From Saprospiraceae bacterium (lineage in GTDB: Bacteria; Bacteroidota; Bacteroidia; Chitinophagales; Saprospiraceae): 64,000 bases of DNA. Numbering within the stretch: the stretch's first letter is position 1; each line of letters starts with the position of its first letter. Where the stretch lies: contig JADKCC010000028.1 of assembly GCA_016714785.1 (NCBI GenBank), positions 1-64,000 of the forward strand, written 5' to 3'. This document shows positions 17,031-27,298 of the stretch, piece after piece. Below the pieces are notes generated by a model, which made no database searches, was not told the origin of the DNA, and worked only from the letters and a program-made list of their open reading frames with translations. The position numbers were made by a program, and so were the translations under genes.

Positions 17031-19154
17031 ATGGATCGGAAGAAAGAGATGTTATGGCGGGCTTATTTAGTGATGTTTGCATTTTTGCTTGCATCAGCCA
17101 TCATCCTTGTCAAGATATTTAATATCAGTGTTTTAGAGAGAGATAAGTGGCGTCAAAAAGGTGAAGCCAATGTAAAATGGAAGGTGGTCGATGCCGATAG
17201 AGGGAATATTTATGCTGAAGAAAGCATACTCTTATCCACATCGATACAGTTCTTTGAGGTTCGGATGGATATGAGTGTCATCAAATCTGATGTATTTAAA
17301 GCAGGTGTTGATTCATTAGCTTACTTTTTGAGTGTTTTTGATCCAAATGTGATCAAAACAAGAAGCAAAGCTGAATGGCTCAAAGATTTAAAAGCTGCAA
17401 AAAAGAAAAACAACGGGTTCTTTTTTATAGGTAAGGGGTTGGATATTGAAGCATTTAATAAACTCAAAAAGGCTCCTATCCTTAGATTAGGCAAACATCG
17501 TGGTGGCTTGATTTCCAATCGATATGGTAAGAGATTTAAACCTTTTCAAGAATTGGCTTCTCGTACTGTAGGTGTGGATAGAGAGAATGCTGACAGAATA
17601 GGCCTTGAAGGCTATTTTGATAAGTTTCTTAAAGGGGATACTGATCAAAGATTGATGAAGCGATTGGGTAGAGAAGGTACACCTGATGGAAATGTTTGGG
17701 TACCTGTTTTTGATCCTTCAGAAAACGAAATCAAACGTGGCGATGATATCTATACCACCATCAATATCGATATGCAAGATGTGGTTCACCACGAATTGCT
17801 TAAAGCTGTCCAAAAAAATAAAGCGGAAGGAGGCGTAGCTATTTTGATGGAAGTGGGTACTGGTGCCATCAAAGCCATATCAAATTTGACCAAAGGTGCA
17901 GATAGTACATATTTTGAAATGTACAATCAAGGTGTAGCAAGGTTGAGTGAACCAGGTTCTACCATGAAATTGGCCACTATGTTGGCGGCACTTGAAGATG
18001 GGATGACCAATATTGATACCGTGATAGATTTAAATTATGGTGTCAAAAATTTCTCTGATCGTACCATGTTTGATTCTGAAAAACATGGCAAAAAATACGC
18101 TACTATGGCAGAATCTTTTGAAATATCATCCAATGTTGGTGTAGCAAGTATTGCCAATGACTTGTATAATTCTAGAGATGGACGGATTCAATGGATTAAA
18201 AGACTCAAGCAGTTTGGGTTGCATGAACCTACAGGGATTGATTTAGGAGGTGAGGCACTTCCTGAAATAAAAGATCCTGTAAAAAACAAAGATAAGTGGT
18301 ACGGTACTACTATTCCTTGGATGGCACATGGATATGAATTGATGATGACACCATTGCAGATGTTGAATTTTTATAATGCTGTGGCTAATGATGGTAAAAT
18401 GATGAAACCGTACTTGGTAGGCGAAATAAAGAGAGGAGAAGAACTCAAAAAGCGATTTGAACCAGTAGTATTAAAACCACAAATTGCCAAAGCTGAAAAT
18501 ATTTTGAAAGCTAAAAAAATGATGGAAGGTGTAATATTGAAAGGTACTGGTAAAAGTTTGAAATCAGAATATGTGTCACTTGCTGGAAAAACAGGAACAG
18601 CCAAAACCAATTATGCCAATAAAGCAGAATACGCCAAATATAATGGTAGTTTTTGTGGCTATTTTCCTGCTGAAAACCCAATGTACTCCATGATCGTGGT
18701 AATCTATGAGCCAAAAGCTGGCGCATATTATGGTGGTGCAACAGCTGGACCTGTATTCAAAAATGTGGCGGAAAAAGTCTATGCCATGAAGACGAAACAA
18801 GTTAAGTCACTGAATGATTCAGTTTATGTGACAACAAGTGTACCTGGGAAAGCGGTCGGTTTTGGCAAAGATTTTAGTCAAATATTTGATTTCTTACAAT
18901 TAAAATATAAAGATAAAGCGGATGATGGTTTTGCCATCGTCAATCCATCCGATAATGCTATGATGATAGCAGAAAAAAAGATAAAAAAAGCCTTAGTACC
19001 CGATGTAAAAGGTATGGGCGCAAGAGATGCAGTGTATTTGCTAGAAAATGCAGGATTGAAGGTGAAAGTCAATGGTGCAGGTAAAGTACATCATCAATCC
19101 GTCCATGCTGGCACAAGTGCCAAAGGTCAGTATATAGTATTAAATTTAAACTGA
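17031..19154 (+). CDS. ftsI: Penicillin-binding protein 3 / FtsI with PASTA domain
   Basis: A 707-residue class B PBP, the septal peptidoglycan transpeptidase. One N-terminal membrane anchor (about residues 13-33), a dimerisation domain and a transpeptidase domain with all three active-site motifs: S310-T-M-K313 (nucleophile), S366-S-N368 and K520-T-G522. A C-terminal PASTA domain starts at 'VPDVKGMGARDAVYLL' (about residue 650). A PASTA-tailed FtsI is usual in Bacteroidota. It works with FtsW, encoded further down the cluster, and follows ftsL by 7 nt. Confidence 0.96.
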   Translation: MDRKKEMLWRAYLVMFAFLLASAIILVKIFNISVLERDKWRQKGEANVKWKVVDADRGNIYAEESILLSTSIQFFEVRMDMSVIKSDVFKAGVDSLAYFLSVFDPNVIKTRSKAEWLKDLKAAKKKNNGFFFIGKGLDIEAFNKLKKAPILRLGKHRGGLISNRYGKRFKPFQELASRTVGVDRENADRIGLEGYFDKFLKGDTDQRLMKRLGREGTPDGNVWVPVFDPSENEIKRGDDIYTTINIDMQDVVHHELLKAVQKNKAEGGVAILMEVGTGAIKAISNLTKGADSTYFEMYNQGVARLSEPGSTMKLATMLAALEDGMTNIDTVIDLNYGVKNFSDRTMFDSEKHGKKYATMAESFEISSNVGVASIANDLYNSRDGRIQWIKRLKQFGLHEPTGIDLGGEALPEIKDPVKNKDKWYGTTIPWMAHGYELMMTPLQMLNFYNAVANDGKMMKPYLVGEIKRGEELKKRFEPVVLKPQIAKAENILKAKKMMEGVILKGTGKSLKSEYVSLAGKTGTAKTNYANKAEYAKYNGSFCGYFPAENPMYSMIVVIYEPKAGAYYGGATAGPVFKNVAEKVYAMKTKQVKSLNDSVYVTTSVPGKAVGFGKDFSQIFDFLQLKYKDKADDGFAIVNPSDNAMMIAEKKIKKALVPDVKGMGARDAVYLLENAGLKVKVNGAGKVHHQSVHAGTSAKGQYIVLNLN

Positions 19155-19169
19155 AAATAGTATCAGTTT

Positions 19170-20633
19170 ATGAAGATAAAAAAGTTGTTTGACATATTGC
19201 CAGTAGGATTTGAAGTTAAAATTGTTGGAAATGATTCCATCGATATAACAGGGATTAGTCTTGACTCTCGAAAAATCGAAAGAGGATATATCTATGCAGC
19301 GCTCAAAGGTACCTTGTCAGATGGGCATAACTACATAGACAAAGCCATAGAAAATGGTGCCATCTGTATCTTGTGTGAAAAGGTGGATGAGGTAAGATCT
19401 GGTGTTACTTACATAATTATCAATGATGTAAGAACGTATCTTGGTGACTTGGTAAATCACTTTTATGATCATGCATCTGATTCCCTTAAATTGGTAGGAG
19501 TAACAGGGACCAACGGGAAGACAACGGTTAGTACTTTGTTGTTCCAATTGTTTGCTGCCTTTGGGTATAAATGCGGTTTGATTTCTACAGTAGAGAATAG
19601 GATTGGAGATGAAGTGATACCAGCAACTCATACAACACCTGATGTGGTCAATTTGCATAAGTTGATTGCACAAATGAGAGACGAAAAATGTGAATATATT
19701 TTTATGGAAGTGAGTTCGCATGCGGTAGATCAAAAGCGGATTGCTGGGTTGAAGTTTGAAGGGGCATTATTTACCAATATTACCCATGATCACCTAGACT
19801 ATCACCTCACCATGAAAAATTATATCGCAGCAAAGAAAAAGTTCTTTGACGATTTGCTTTCTGATGCTTTTGCATTAGTCAATAATGACGATAAAAATGG
19901 AAGTGTAATGTTGCAAAACACAAAAGCCAAAAAGTTGACTTTCGGATTGCGTACCATGTCTGATTACAAAGTAAAAATCATCGAAAGTTCTGTGCAAGGT
20001 TTGCATTTGAAGATCAATGATAGAGAAGCTTATTTTAGACTCATTGGTGAGTTTAATGCTTACAATTTAGCTTTGGTATATGGGGCTGCAAGAGAATTAG
20101 GCATGGAGTCGGATGACATTCTAGCAGTATTGAGTGGTTTGAGAGGGGCAGAAGGTAGATTTGATCAAGTTGTAGATAAAAACACCGGCAAATGTGGCAT
20201 TATAGACTACGCCCACACGCCTGATGCCTTGGAAAACGTATTGGAAACCATCAAAAAGGTTAAAAATATTAAAAGCCAAATTATCACAGTAGTTGGATGT
20301 GGTGGCGACAGAGATGCTACCAAAAGACCGATCATGGCTAAAGTAGCCTGTACATGGTCAGATAAAGTGATTTTGACAAGTGATAATCCTAGGTCTGAAG
20401 ATCCAGATGCTATTATTGATGAAATGGAAGCGGGTTTGGATATAGAAGACAAAAAGAAGATGATTCGCATTACGGATAGACAGCAAGCTATAAAGACTGC
20501 AGTCATGATTTCGAATAATGATGATATCTTACTCATTGCTGGCAAAGGTCACGAAACATATCAAGAAATAAAGGGAGAAAAGTTTCCTTTTGACGATAAA
20601 AAGATTTTGAAAGAGTTTTTAGGGTTAGATTAA
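19170..20633 (+). CDS. murE: UDP-MurNAc-tripeptide synthetase MurE (meso-DAP type)
   Basis: A 487-residue Mur ligase adding the third amino acid to UDP-MurNAc-L-Ala-D-Glu with ATP. The P-loop is 'GVTGTNGKTTVS' near residue 110; the carbamoyl-lysine region follows in 'FTNITHDHLDYH'. The specificity motif is 'DNPRSEDP' near residue 404; DNPR is the signature for meso-diaminopimelate, so the wall is expected to be the A1-gamma DAP type. It is 15 nt from ftsI. The next gene, mraY, is 292 nt away, unusual for this otherwise tight cluster. Confidence 0.96.
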   Translation: MKIKKLFDILPVGFEVKIVGNDSIDITGISLDSRKIERGYIYAALKGTLSDGHNYIDKAIENGAICILCEKVDEVRSGVTYIIINDVRTYLGDLVNHFYDHASDSLKLVGVTGTNGKTTVSTLLFQLFAAFGYKCGLISTVENRIGDEVIPATHTTPDVVNLHKLIAQMRDEKCEYIFMEVSSHAVDQKRIAGLKFEGALFTNITHDHLDYHLTMKNYIAAKKKFFDDLLSDAFALVNNDDKNGSVMLQNTKAKKLTFGLRTMSDYKVKIIESSVQGLHLKINDREAYFRLIGEFNAYNLALVYGAARELGMESDDILAVLSGLRGAEGRFDQVVDKNTGKCGIIDYAHTPDALENVLETIKKVKNIKSQIITVVGCGGDRDATKRPIMAKVACTWSDKVILTSDNPRSEDPDAIIDEMEAGLDIEDKKKMIRITDRQQAIKTAVMISNNDDILLIAGKGHETYQEIKGEKFPFDDKKILKEFLGLD

Positions 20634-20743
20634 TAGTTTTATATGGAATTGGGTTGGAATTTCATATTACATACAAAGACTATGAATCAGATTAAGTAGA
20701 TTACTTATTTTTATCTTTACAACACCCTTTCAATATCAAAGAT

Positions 20744-20873
20744 TTAGGTTCTATTATCATTCTCAGGTTGGTTTAACAGTTGCAGTGGGATCTTTTTGGA
20801 AAAAGTTTCAGACTGCTCACTGCACTGTTAAAATTTTTATTTGCAAATACTTTCACAAGCCATTAGGTTCTAT
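20744..20873. repeat. Hairpin flanked by 11-bp direct repeats in the murE-mraY gap
   Basis: TTAGGTTCTAT occurs at 20744-20754 and 20863-20873. Between them TTTAACAGTTGCAGTG (20772-20787) pairs with CACTGCACTGTTAAA (20818-20832), 15 bp with one bulge, followed by ATTTTTATTTG. The hairpin plus T-tract resembles a terminator or attenuator; the direct repeats resemble a target-site duplication of a small non-coding insertion. No ORF in the gap 20634-20925. Confidence 0.6.
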
Positions 20874-20925
20874 CAAAATGGCTTTAAATAACATACAAAA
20901 CAAATAGTTAAAATACATAATACAA

Positions 20926-22191
20926 ATGTTGTACCACTTTTTTGAATATATTGATAAATATTACAATGTGCCAGGCGCAGGGTTATTTCAATATATTACA
21001 TTTCGTGCTGCATTTGCTATCATTTTGTCTTTGATTATATCTTTAGTGTTTGGTGGTAAAATCATCAGTAAGCTGAAGAGAATGCAAGTTGGCGAGACAG
21101 TGAGAGAGTTGGGTTTAGAAGGGCAAAAAGCCAAAGAAGGTACTCCTACGATGGGAGGTATTATAATCATCATGGCTATTTTAATTCCTTGCTTGCTTTT
21201 AGCAAAATTGGACAATGTCTATATTTGGTTAATGATATTTACCACGGTATGGTTGGGGCTCATAGGTGGTGCAGATGATTATATCAAAGTATTTTTAAAA
21301 AATAAGGATGGGCTAAGTGGTAAGACTAAAATATTCGGACAAGTTATTTTAGGTTTGATAGTGGGTGTAACTATGTTGATTTCCAATGATATCGTAGTCA
21401 GGATGCCATTAGATGATGCCAATGCTGGAGGATATAAAGTAATCAAGGAGTATGAAATACCTTTACCGAGAGTCAATGATATCTCGCGCATGACTGAAAT
21501 GGCGTATGTAAAGACAACGCTTACCAATGTTCCTTTTATGAAGGACAATAATTTTGATTATAAATATTTGGTTTCATTTATTGGTGATAATGCAGATTTG
21601 TGGTTATCTATCATATTTACCTTAATTATCATTTTTATCGTTACGGCAGTATCTAATGCAGCCAATCTGACAGATGGAATAGATGGTTTGGCCGCAGGGA
21701 CATCGGCAGTTATTGCAGCAACATTAGGCATATTTGCTTATGTATCTGGCAATACGATCATCGCTGATTATCTCAACATATTTTATATACCCAATTCTGC
21801 GGAGTTGGTAGTATTTACAGCTTGTTTTTTGGGGGCATGTATTGGCTTTTTATGGCATAATTCCTTCCCAGCTAGAGTGTTTATGGGAGATACGGGTAGT
21901 TTGACCATTGGAGGTATAATTGCTGTATTAGCGATTTTATTACGCAAGGAATTATTGATACCTATATTATGTGGGATTTTTGTAGCAGAAAATTTGTCTG
22001 TGATGCTTCAGGTTTCTTATTTCAAATATACCAAAAAGAAATACGGTGAAGGAAGAAGAATTTTTAAAATGTCTCCATTGCATCACCACTTTCAGAAAGA
22101 GGGAATGCACGAAGCAAAAATTGTGACTAGGTTTTGGATTATAGGTATTTTATTGGCGATTGTTTCGGTCATTACACTTAAGATTAGATAA
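20926..22191 (+). CDS. mraY: Phospho-MurNAc-pentapeptide transferase MraY
   Basis: A 421-residue polytopic membrane enzyme moving phospho-MurNAc-pentapeptide onto undecaprenyl phosphate to make lipid I. Family blocks include 'GTPTMGGIIII', the Asp-rich 'GGADDYIKV', 'NAANLTDGIDGLA' and 'MSPLHHHFQKEG'. It is about 60 residues longer than E. coli MraY, with the extra segment at about residues 165-220 ('RMPLDDANAGGYKVIKEYE'), a Bacteroidota-type insert. It overlaps murD by one base (TAATG). Confidence 0.96.
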   Translation: MLYHFFEYIDKYYNVPGAGLFQYITFRAAFAIILSLIISLVFGGKIISKLKRMQVGETVRELGLEGQKAKEGTPTMGGIIIIMAILIPCLLLAKLDNVYIWLMIFTTVWLGLIGGADDYIKVFLKNKDGLSGKTKIFGQVILGLIVGVTMLISNDIVVRMPLDDANAGGYKVIKEYEIPLPRVNDISRMTEMAYVKTTLTNVPFMKDNNFDYKYLVSFIGDNADLWLSIIFTLIIIFIVTAVSNAANLTDGIDGLAAGTSAVIAATLGIFAYVSGNTIIADYLNIFYIPNSAELVVFTACFLGACIGFLWHNSFPARVFMGDTGSLTIGGIIAVLAILLRKELLIPILCGIFVAENLSVMLQVSYFKYTKKKYGEGRRIFKMSPLHHHFQKEGMHEAKIVTRFWIIGILLAIVSVITLKIR

Positions 22192-23495
22192 TGATGGAGA
22201 GTGTAACGATTATAGGAGCTGGAGAAAGTGGAGTTGGTGCTGCACTATTGGCCAAAAAAATGGGTTTGAAAGTTTTTGTCAGCGATTTTGGAATGATCGC
22301 AGAACATTATAAAAAAGAGTTAATTGATAACGATGTCCCTTTTGAAGAAGGTGGACATGATTTTGAAAAGGTTTTGGTAACTGAGGTGGTTGTTAAAAGT
22401 CCCGGTGTTCCGGAACATGCGCCAGTCCTTCGCATGTTAAAAGAAAAAGGACGGAAAGTGATTTCCGAGATTGAGTTTGGTCACTCGTTTTATTCCGGAC
22501 TGACCATTGCTGTTACAGGCTCAAATGGGAAGACTACAACATCGGGACTTTTATACCACGTACTGAAGACAGCAGGATTGAATGTAGCATTGGGAGGTAA
22601 TTATGGACGTAGTTTTGCACGTATCATTGCAGAAGATGCACCTGAGATAATGGTTTTGGAGATTTCTAGCTTCCAATTGGATGATATTGATACTTTCAAA
22701 CCTTATATTTCTATCCTGCTCAATATCACACCTGATCATTTGGATAGGTATGATTACAAAATGGATAATTATGTAAATGCAAAATTTCGCATTACAATGA
22801 ATCAGTCAGCATCGGATCATTTTATTTATAATGGTGATGATGCGGAGATTTTAGAAAAGTTGAAAACATTTACTGGTCAACCAAATAAAATCAGTATTAC
22901 TCATAATAAATATATTAATGGCATTGTATCAAAGGATACAACTCAAAGTTTTGAAATAAGTATAAAAGGAAGACATAATCTTTTCAATGCTGCTTGTGTA
23001 GTGGAAGCTTGTCGAATATTGAATCTATCTGAGCAAGAGATTGGCAATGGTCTTAAGACATTCGTAAATCTTCCACACAGATTGGAAACCTGTGGTACTA
23101 TCAGTGGTATCGAATTTATCAATGATAGTAAAGCGACCAATGTAGATTCAGTATATTATGCTCTAGATGCGATGACAAAACCAGTTATTTGGATTGCTGG
23201 TGGCACAGACAAAGGCAATGATTATAGTGTGTTATTTCCTTTGATAAAAGATAGAGTGAAAGCCTTGATTTGTCTTGGTTTAGACAATGAAAAGTTAAAG
23301 AATACTTTTAAACCCCATATTCCAGCTATTTACGAGACGACTAAGGTATCAGAGGCGGTGGAGACAGGACTGAAATTGGGCGCACCCGGTGACGTAGTCC
23401 TGCTGTCACCAGCATGTGCAAGTTTCGATTTGTTCAAAAATTATATGGATAGAGGTGATCAGTTTAAGCATTGTGTGCAGATGTTGAATGTTTAA
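22191..23495 (+). CDS. murD: UDP-MurNAc-L-Ala:D-Glu ligase MurD
   Basis: A 434-residue Mur ligase that adds D-glutamate to UDP-MurNAc-L-Ala. It has an N-terminal UDP-binding Rossmann domain ('IIGAGESGVGAALLAKKMG'), a P-loop 'AVTGSNGKTTTS' near residue 106, 'NITPDHLDRY' and a C-terminal ligase domain with 'INDSKATNVDSVYYAL'. The start is an ATGATG pair; 22191 overlaps the mraY stop and favours coupled translation. Confidence 0.95.
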   Translation: MMESVTIIGAGESGVGAALLAKKMGLKVFVSDFGMIAEHYKKELIDNDVPFEEGGHDFEKVLVTEVVVKSPGVPEHAPVLRMLKEKGRKVISEIEFGHSFYSGLTIAVTGSNGKTTTSGLLYHVLKTAGLNVALGGNYGRSFARIIAEDAPEIMVLEISSFQLDDIDTFKPYISILLNITPDHLDRYDYKMDNYVNAKFRITMNQSASDHFIYNGDDAEILEKLKTFTGQPNKISITHNKYINGIVSKDTTQSFEISIKGRHNLFNAACVVEACRILNLSEQEIGNGLKTFVNLPHRLETCGTISGIEFINDSKATNVDSVYYALDAMTKPVIWIAGGTDKGNDYSVLFPLIKDRVKALICLGLDNEKLKNTFKPHIPAIYETTKVSEAVETGLKLGAPGDVVLLSPACASFDLFKNYMDRGDQFKHCVQMLNV

Positions 23496-23564
23496 AGTTT
23501 AGAAAGAGTTAAAGTGTAGTAAATTCGTCATTCGTAGTTAATAATTCGTAATTAAAAATAAAGT

Positions 23565-24746
23565 TTGAATATACAAAGTACATATCAAAATCTAAAGGGA
23601 GACCGATCAGTATGGCTCATTGTAGCTCTATTGTCTTTGTTTTCGATGCTGATAGTATATAGCACTTCTGGTAGTGAAGCTTATAAATATAATGCGACTC
23701 ACGGTACAGAGTATTATTTGATTAGACAGTTGGTATTCATTGGTGCAGGATTGATGTTGATGTACACGGCGTACAAATTGCACTATATGGTGTATGCTAA
23801 ATTGGCGCCTATTTTGATGGTTATTGCTACACCATTATTGATCTATACAGCGCTTTTTGGTGAAAAAATTAATGAAGCTTCTCGATGGATAAAGATCCCA
23901 ATTTTGGAGTTGTCATTTCAGACATCGGATTTTGCCAAGATAGCTTTGATTATGTTTGTAGCAAGATCATTAGCCATTAGGCAAGATTATATTAAGAGTT
24001 TCAAGGATGCATTTTTGCCTATAATAGCACCTGTTATTTTGTTTTGTGCCTTGATTGCGCCATCCAATTTATCAACTGCAGCTTTACTTTTTGTTACTGC
24101 CTTTATAATGATGTTTGTAGGTCGTATCTCAATGATGTACGTAGTATTACTTTTGATTTTAGGAGTTGCTGTATTTGCTGGAATCTTTATCATAGGGCAA
24201 TATTTCCCTGAGCATTTCAGGGTAGATACTTGGTTGAGACGTATCAATGATTTCTTATATTCCGACGGTGGATATCAAATCCAGCAATCTAAAGTTGCCA
24301 TCGCAGAAGGTGGCTTTTTGGGCGTTGGACCAGGAAATAGTAACCAAAGAAACTTCTTGCCGTTTGCTTACGCCGATTTTATTTATGCGATCATTTGTGA
24401 AGAATATGGATTTTTAGGTGGTGCAGTTTTATTGCTTTTGTATTTATGGTTATTATTTAGGACTATTAGTTTAGTTACTAGGTGCCCGAAAACTTTCGGA
24501 GCTATGTTAGCAATGGGATTGATGTTAAATATTGTGATTACGGCTTTTGCAAATATAGCTGTTTCTATAAAGTTAGTACCAGCTACAGGTTTGACTTTGC
24601 CAATGATTAGTATGGGCGGTACATCATTTTTGTTCACATGTCTTTCATTTGGTATCATATTAAGTGTGAGTCGGTATGTTGAACAATCTTTTGAAGAAAA
24701 AAAGCAATTAGATAAAATGGAGTTGGATGGCACGAGTGATCATTAG
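23565..24746 (+). CDS. ftsW: FtsW SEDS peptidoglycan polymerase
   Basis: A 393-residue SEDS protein with about ten membrane segments, the septal glycosyltransferase partner of FtsI. Diagnostic stretches are 'GGYQIQQSKVAIAEGGFLG' and 'PATGLTLPMISMGGTSF', plus the 'FLPFAYADFIYAIICEEYGF' region. No ATG fits the full N-terminus; TTG at 23565 is the likely start (alternative starts would cut into the first membrane helix). It overlaps murG by 20 nt. The 69-nt gap before it carries 'attcgtagtt/attcgtaatt' repeats. Confidence 0.94.
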   Translation: MNIQSTYQNLKGDRSVWLIVALLSLFSMLIVYSTSGSEAYKYNATHGTEYYLIRQLVFIGAGLMLMYTAYKLHYMVYAKLAPILMVIATPLLIYTALFGEKINEASRWIKIPILELSFQTSDFAKIALIMFVARSLAIRQDYIKSFKDAFLPIIAPVILFCALIAPSNLSTAALLFVTAFIMMFVGRISMMYVVLLLILGVAVFAGIFIIGQYFPEHFRVDTWLRRINDFLYSDGGYQIQQSKVAIAEGGFLGVGPGNSNQRNFLPFAYADFIYAIICEEYGFLGGAVLLLLYLWLLFRTISLVTRCPKTFGAMLAMGLMLNIVITAFANIAVSIKLVPATGLTLPMISMGGTSFLFTCLSFGIILSVSRYVEQSFEEKKQLDKMELDGTSDH

Positions 24747-25833
24747 TGGAGGAGGTACCGGCGGACATGTGTTCCCAGCCATTGCCATAGCAGATGCGTT
24801 AAAAGTTGCCGCACCTGACACCGAGATACTCTTTGTAGGTGCCAATGGTAAGATAGAAATGGAAAAGGTCCCGAAAGCGGGATACAAGATAGAAGGTTTG
24901 AATATTTCGGGTTTTCAGAGGACACTCACTCTACGCAATCTAGCTTTCCCTTTTAAGTTGGCTGTCAGTATGATAAAGGCAGTAAACATTGTAAGAAAGT
25001 TTAAACCAGATGTAGCAGTAGGCGTAGGAGGATATGCGAGTGGTCCTGTGTTAAAGATTTCCAATACATTGGGTATTCCTACAGTACTGCAGGAACAAAA
25101 CTCTTTTGCTGGTGTCACTAATAGGATTTTAGCATCAAAGGCGAGTGCTATTTGTGTAGCTTATGATGGCTTAGAGCGATTTTTCCCGAAAGATAAAATA
25201 ATATTTACAGGAAATCCAGTACGTAAAGATATATTGGACAATAAAATAAATGCTGTACAAGCAAAGCAATCACTAGGGTTAGACCAAAATAAGAAAACAG
25301 TTTTAATTTTTGGTGGCAGTCTCGGGGCAAGGACGATCAATGAAGCCGTCCTTGCCAACGCAGACACTTTGCTTGGGTTGGATAATGTCAATATCATCTG
25401 GCAAGTTGGTAAGACATATTTTGAAGAATATAAAAATTGTCTTTTGGCGAATCGAAAAGACATTAAAATTCTCCCATTTATTGAAAATATGGATGTTGCT
25501 TATAGTGCATCAGACATGGTTGTATGTAGGGCAGGAGCTTTGACTATTTCTGAGTTGGCTATTTTGGGCAAAGCAGCGATACTCATCCCATCTCCCAATG
25601 TAGCCGAAGATCATCAGACTGTCAATGCGATGTCCCTTGTCAATAGAGGTGCGGCAATTTTGGTCAAGGATTTAGAGGCGAAGGAAAAATTGGTAACAGA
25701 AATTCAAGCATTATTGACTGATGAAACCAAGAAGAGTGGTTTGGAGAGTAATATTCAATACTTTGCTAAACCTGAGGCAGCAAAACAGATTGCTACTGAA
25801 ATTTTGAAAATATGTGCAAAGAAAGGGATATGA
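24727..25833 (+). CDS. murG: MurG lipid II synthase (GlcNAc transferase)
   Basis: A 368-residue GT-B glycosyltransferase at the cytoplasmic membrane face that transfers GlcNAc from UDP-GlcNAc to lipid I. The N-terminal glycine-rich loop 'GGGTGGHVFPA' near residue 9, 'GVGGYASGP' and the C-terminal 'IFGGSLGARTINEAV' and 'CRAGALTISEL' blocks are all present. It overlaps ftsW by 20 nt and murC in an ATGA, so FtsW-MurG-MurC are translationally linked. Confidence 0.96.
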   Translation: MARVIISGGGTGGHVFPAIAIADALKVAAPDTEILFVGANGKIEMEKVPKAGYKIEGLNISGFQRTLTLRNLAFPFKLAVSMIKAVNIVRKFKPDVAVGVGGYASGPVLKISNTLGIPTVLQEQNSFAGVTNRILASKASAICVAYDGLERFFPKDKIIFTGNPVRKDILDNKINAVQAKQSLGLDQNKKTVLIFGGSLGARTINEAVLANADTLLGLDNVNIIWQVGKTYFEEYKNCLLANRKDIKILPFIENMDVAYSASDMVVCRAGALTISELAILGKAAILIPSPNVAEDHQTVNAMSLVNRGAAILVKDLEAKEKLVTEIQALLTDETKKSGLESNIQYFAKPEAAKQIATEILKICAKKGI

Positions 25834-27200
25834 GGTTGGATGATGTAAACCATGTGTATTTCATTGGCATTGGAGGCATAGGTATGAGTGCGATTGCGAG
25901 ATATTTTGTTGCTCAAGGCAAACGAGTGACAGGTTATGACAAAACGCAGACTGTTCTTACTGATCATCTTGTGGCAGAGGGAATGAATATTCATTTTCAA
26001 GATGAATTGTCGTTTATTCCAAGTGATATAGATTTGATCATTTATACGCCGGCCATTCCGAAGGATCATAAAGGGTACAATCATCTTTTGACTTCAGGTA
26101 TCCCTATGATGAAAAGATCTGAAGCCTTAGGCTTGATTAGCAATGGTAAGATCTCGGTAGGTATTGCTGGTACGCATGGTAAGACGACCACAAGTGCGAT
26201 GACCACTCATGTTCTTAAAGTAGGAGGGATTGATGTGTCAGCTTTTTTGGGTGGTATCACTGCTGATTATAAGAGTAATTTTTTGATTGGCAAAAGTGAA
26301 GTGGTAGTCTTAGAAGCGGATGAATATGATAGATCATTTTTGAGATTGAGCCCATTTATTGCTTCTATTTCATCTATGGATGCTGATCATTTGGATATCT
26401 ACGGTGATAGCAAAGTGATGGTGGATGGATTCAAAGCTTATGCTGCCAAAATCAGAGACAATGGTTTTCTGATTATAAAAGAAGGTTTACTAGATCAGTT
26501 TAGTATTAATGAATTGATGGCATTGACCAATAGAGGTATTTCTGTTTTTGAGTTTGGAACTGGTGATGTGCAGATACAAATTACTAATATCAGAATAGAA
26601 CAGGGGAAATATGTTTTTGATTATGTCGGTATAGGGCATGTGATAAAAGATATTGTAATGAGTATGCCAGGAAAGCACAATATTGAGAATGCGAGTGTTG
26701 CCATTACAGTAGGTATATTGAATGGTGTAACACATGAAAATATAAAAAAAGCATTGGTTGAGTTCAAAGGAATCCAACGCAGATTCGAAAGGATCATTGA
26801 CACTAAAGATTTGGTTTTTATAGATGATTATGCACATCATCCTAGTGAACTTAAAGTGGCCATTGATGCAGCAAGGACATTGTATCCTAATAGGAAGCTC
26901 ACTGGTATTTTTCAGCCTCATCTATACTCTCGGACAAGAGATTTTGTGGATGGTTTTGCTGAAGAATTGGACAAACTAGACGAAGTTATTTTGATGGATA
27001 TCTATCCTGCAAGGGAATTGCCGATAGAAGGTGTCACATCAGAACGGATATTCGAAAGAATGAAAAACCAAAATAAAAGATTGGTGACCAAAGAAACATT
27101 AATGGATGTTTTGAAAAGTTACCAACCAGAGATATTAATGACATTGGGTGCTGGTGATATAGACACTTTTGTTCCCAAAATAAAGGAATTTTTTAACTGA
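25830..27200 (+). CDS. murC: UDP-MurNAc:L-Ala ligase MurC
   Basis: A 456-residue Mur ligase starting the stem peptide by adding L-alanine to UDP-MurNAc. It has the N-terminal 'VYFIGIGGIGMSAIARYF' motif, the P-loop 'GIAGTHGKTTTSAM' near residue 110 and 'IDDYAHHPSELK' in the catalytic C-terminal part. ATG 25830 overlaps the murG stop as ATGA and gives the usual MurC N-terminus; an upstream ATG at 25812 would add six residues. Confidence 0.95.
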   Translation: MRLDDVNHVYFIGIGGIGMSAIARYFVAQGKRVTGYDKTQTVLTDHLVAEGMNIHFQDELSFIPSDIDLIIYTPAIPKDHKGYNHLLTSGIPMMKRSEALGLISNGKISVGIAGTHGKTTTSAMTTHVLKVGGIDVSAFLGGITADYKSNFLIGKSEVVVLEADEYDRSFLRLSPFIASISSMDADHLDIYGDSKVMVDGFKAYAAKIRDNGFLIIKEGLLDQFSINELMALTNRGISVFEFGTGDVQIQITNIRIEQGKYVFDYVGIGHVIKDIVMSMPGKHNIENASVAITVGILNGVTHENIKKALVEFKGIQRRFERIIDTKDLVFIDDYAHHPSELKVAIDAARTLYPNRKLTGIFQPHLYSRTRDFVDGFAEELDKLDEVILMDIYPARELPIEGVTSERIFERMKNQNKRLVTKETLMDVLKSYQPEILMTLGAGDIDTFVPKIKEFFN

Positions 27201-27298
27201 ATATAATATTTATCATTAACAAAAAAGTAAAGTCCTGTTTAAGGATTAGCCAAACACAAATCAACAAATAAGCAAATAAGCAATTCAATAATATAAAA

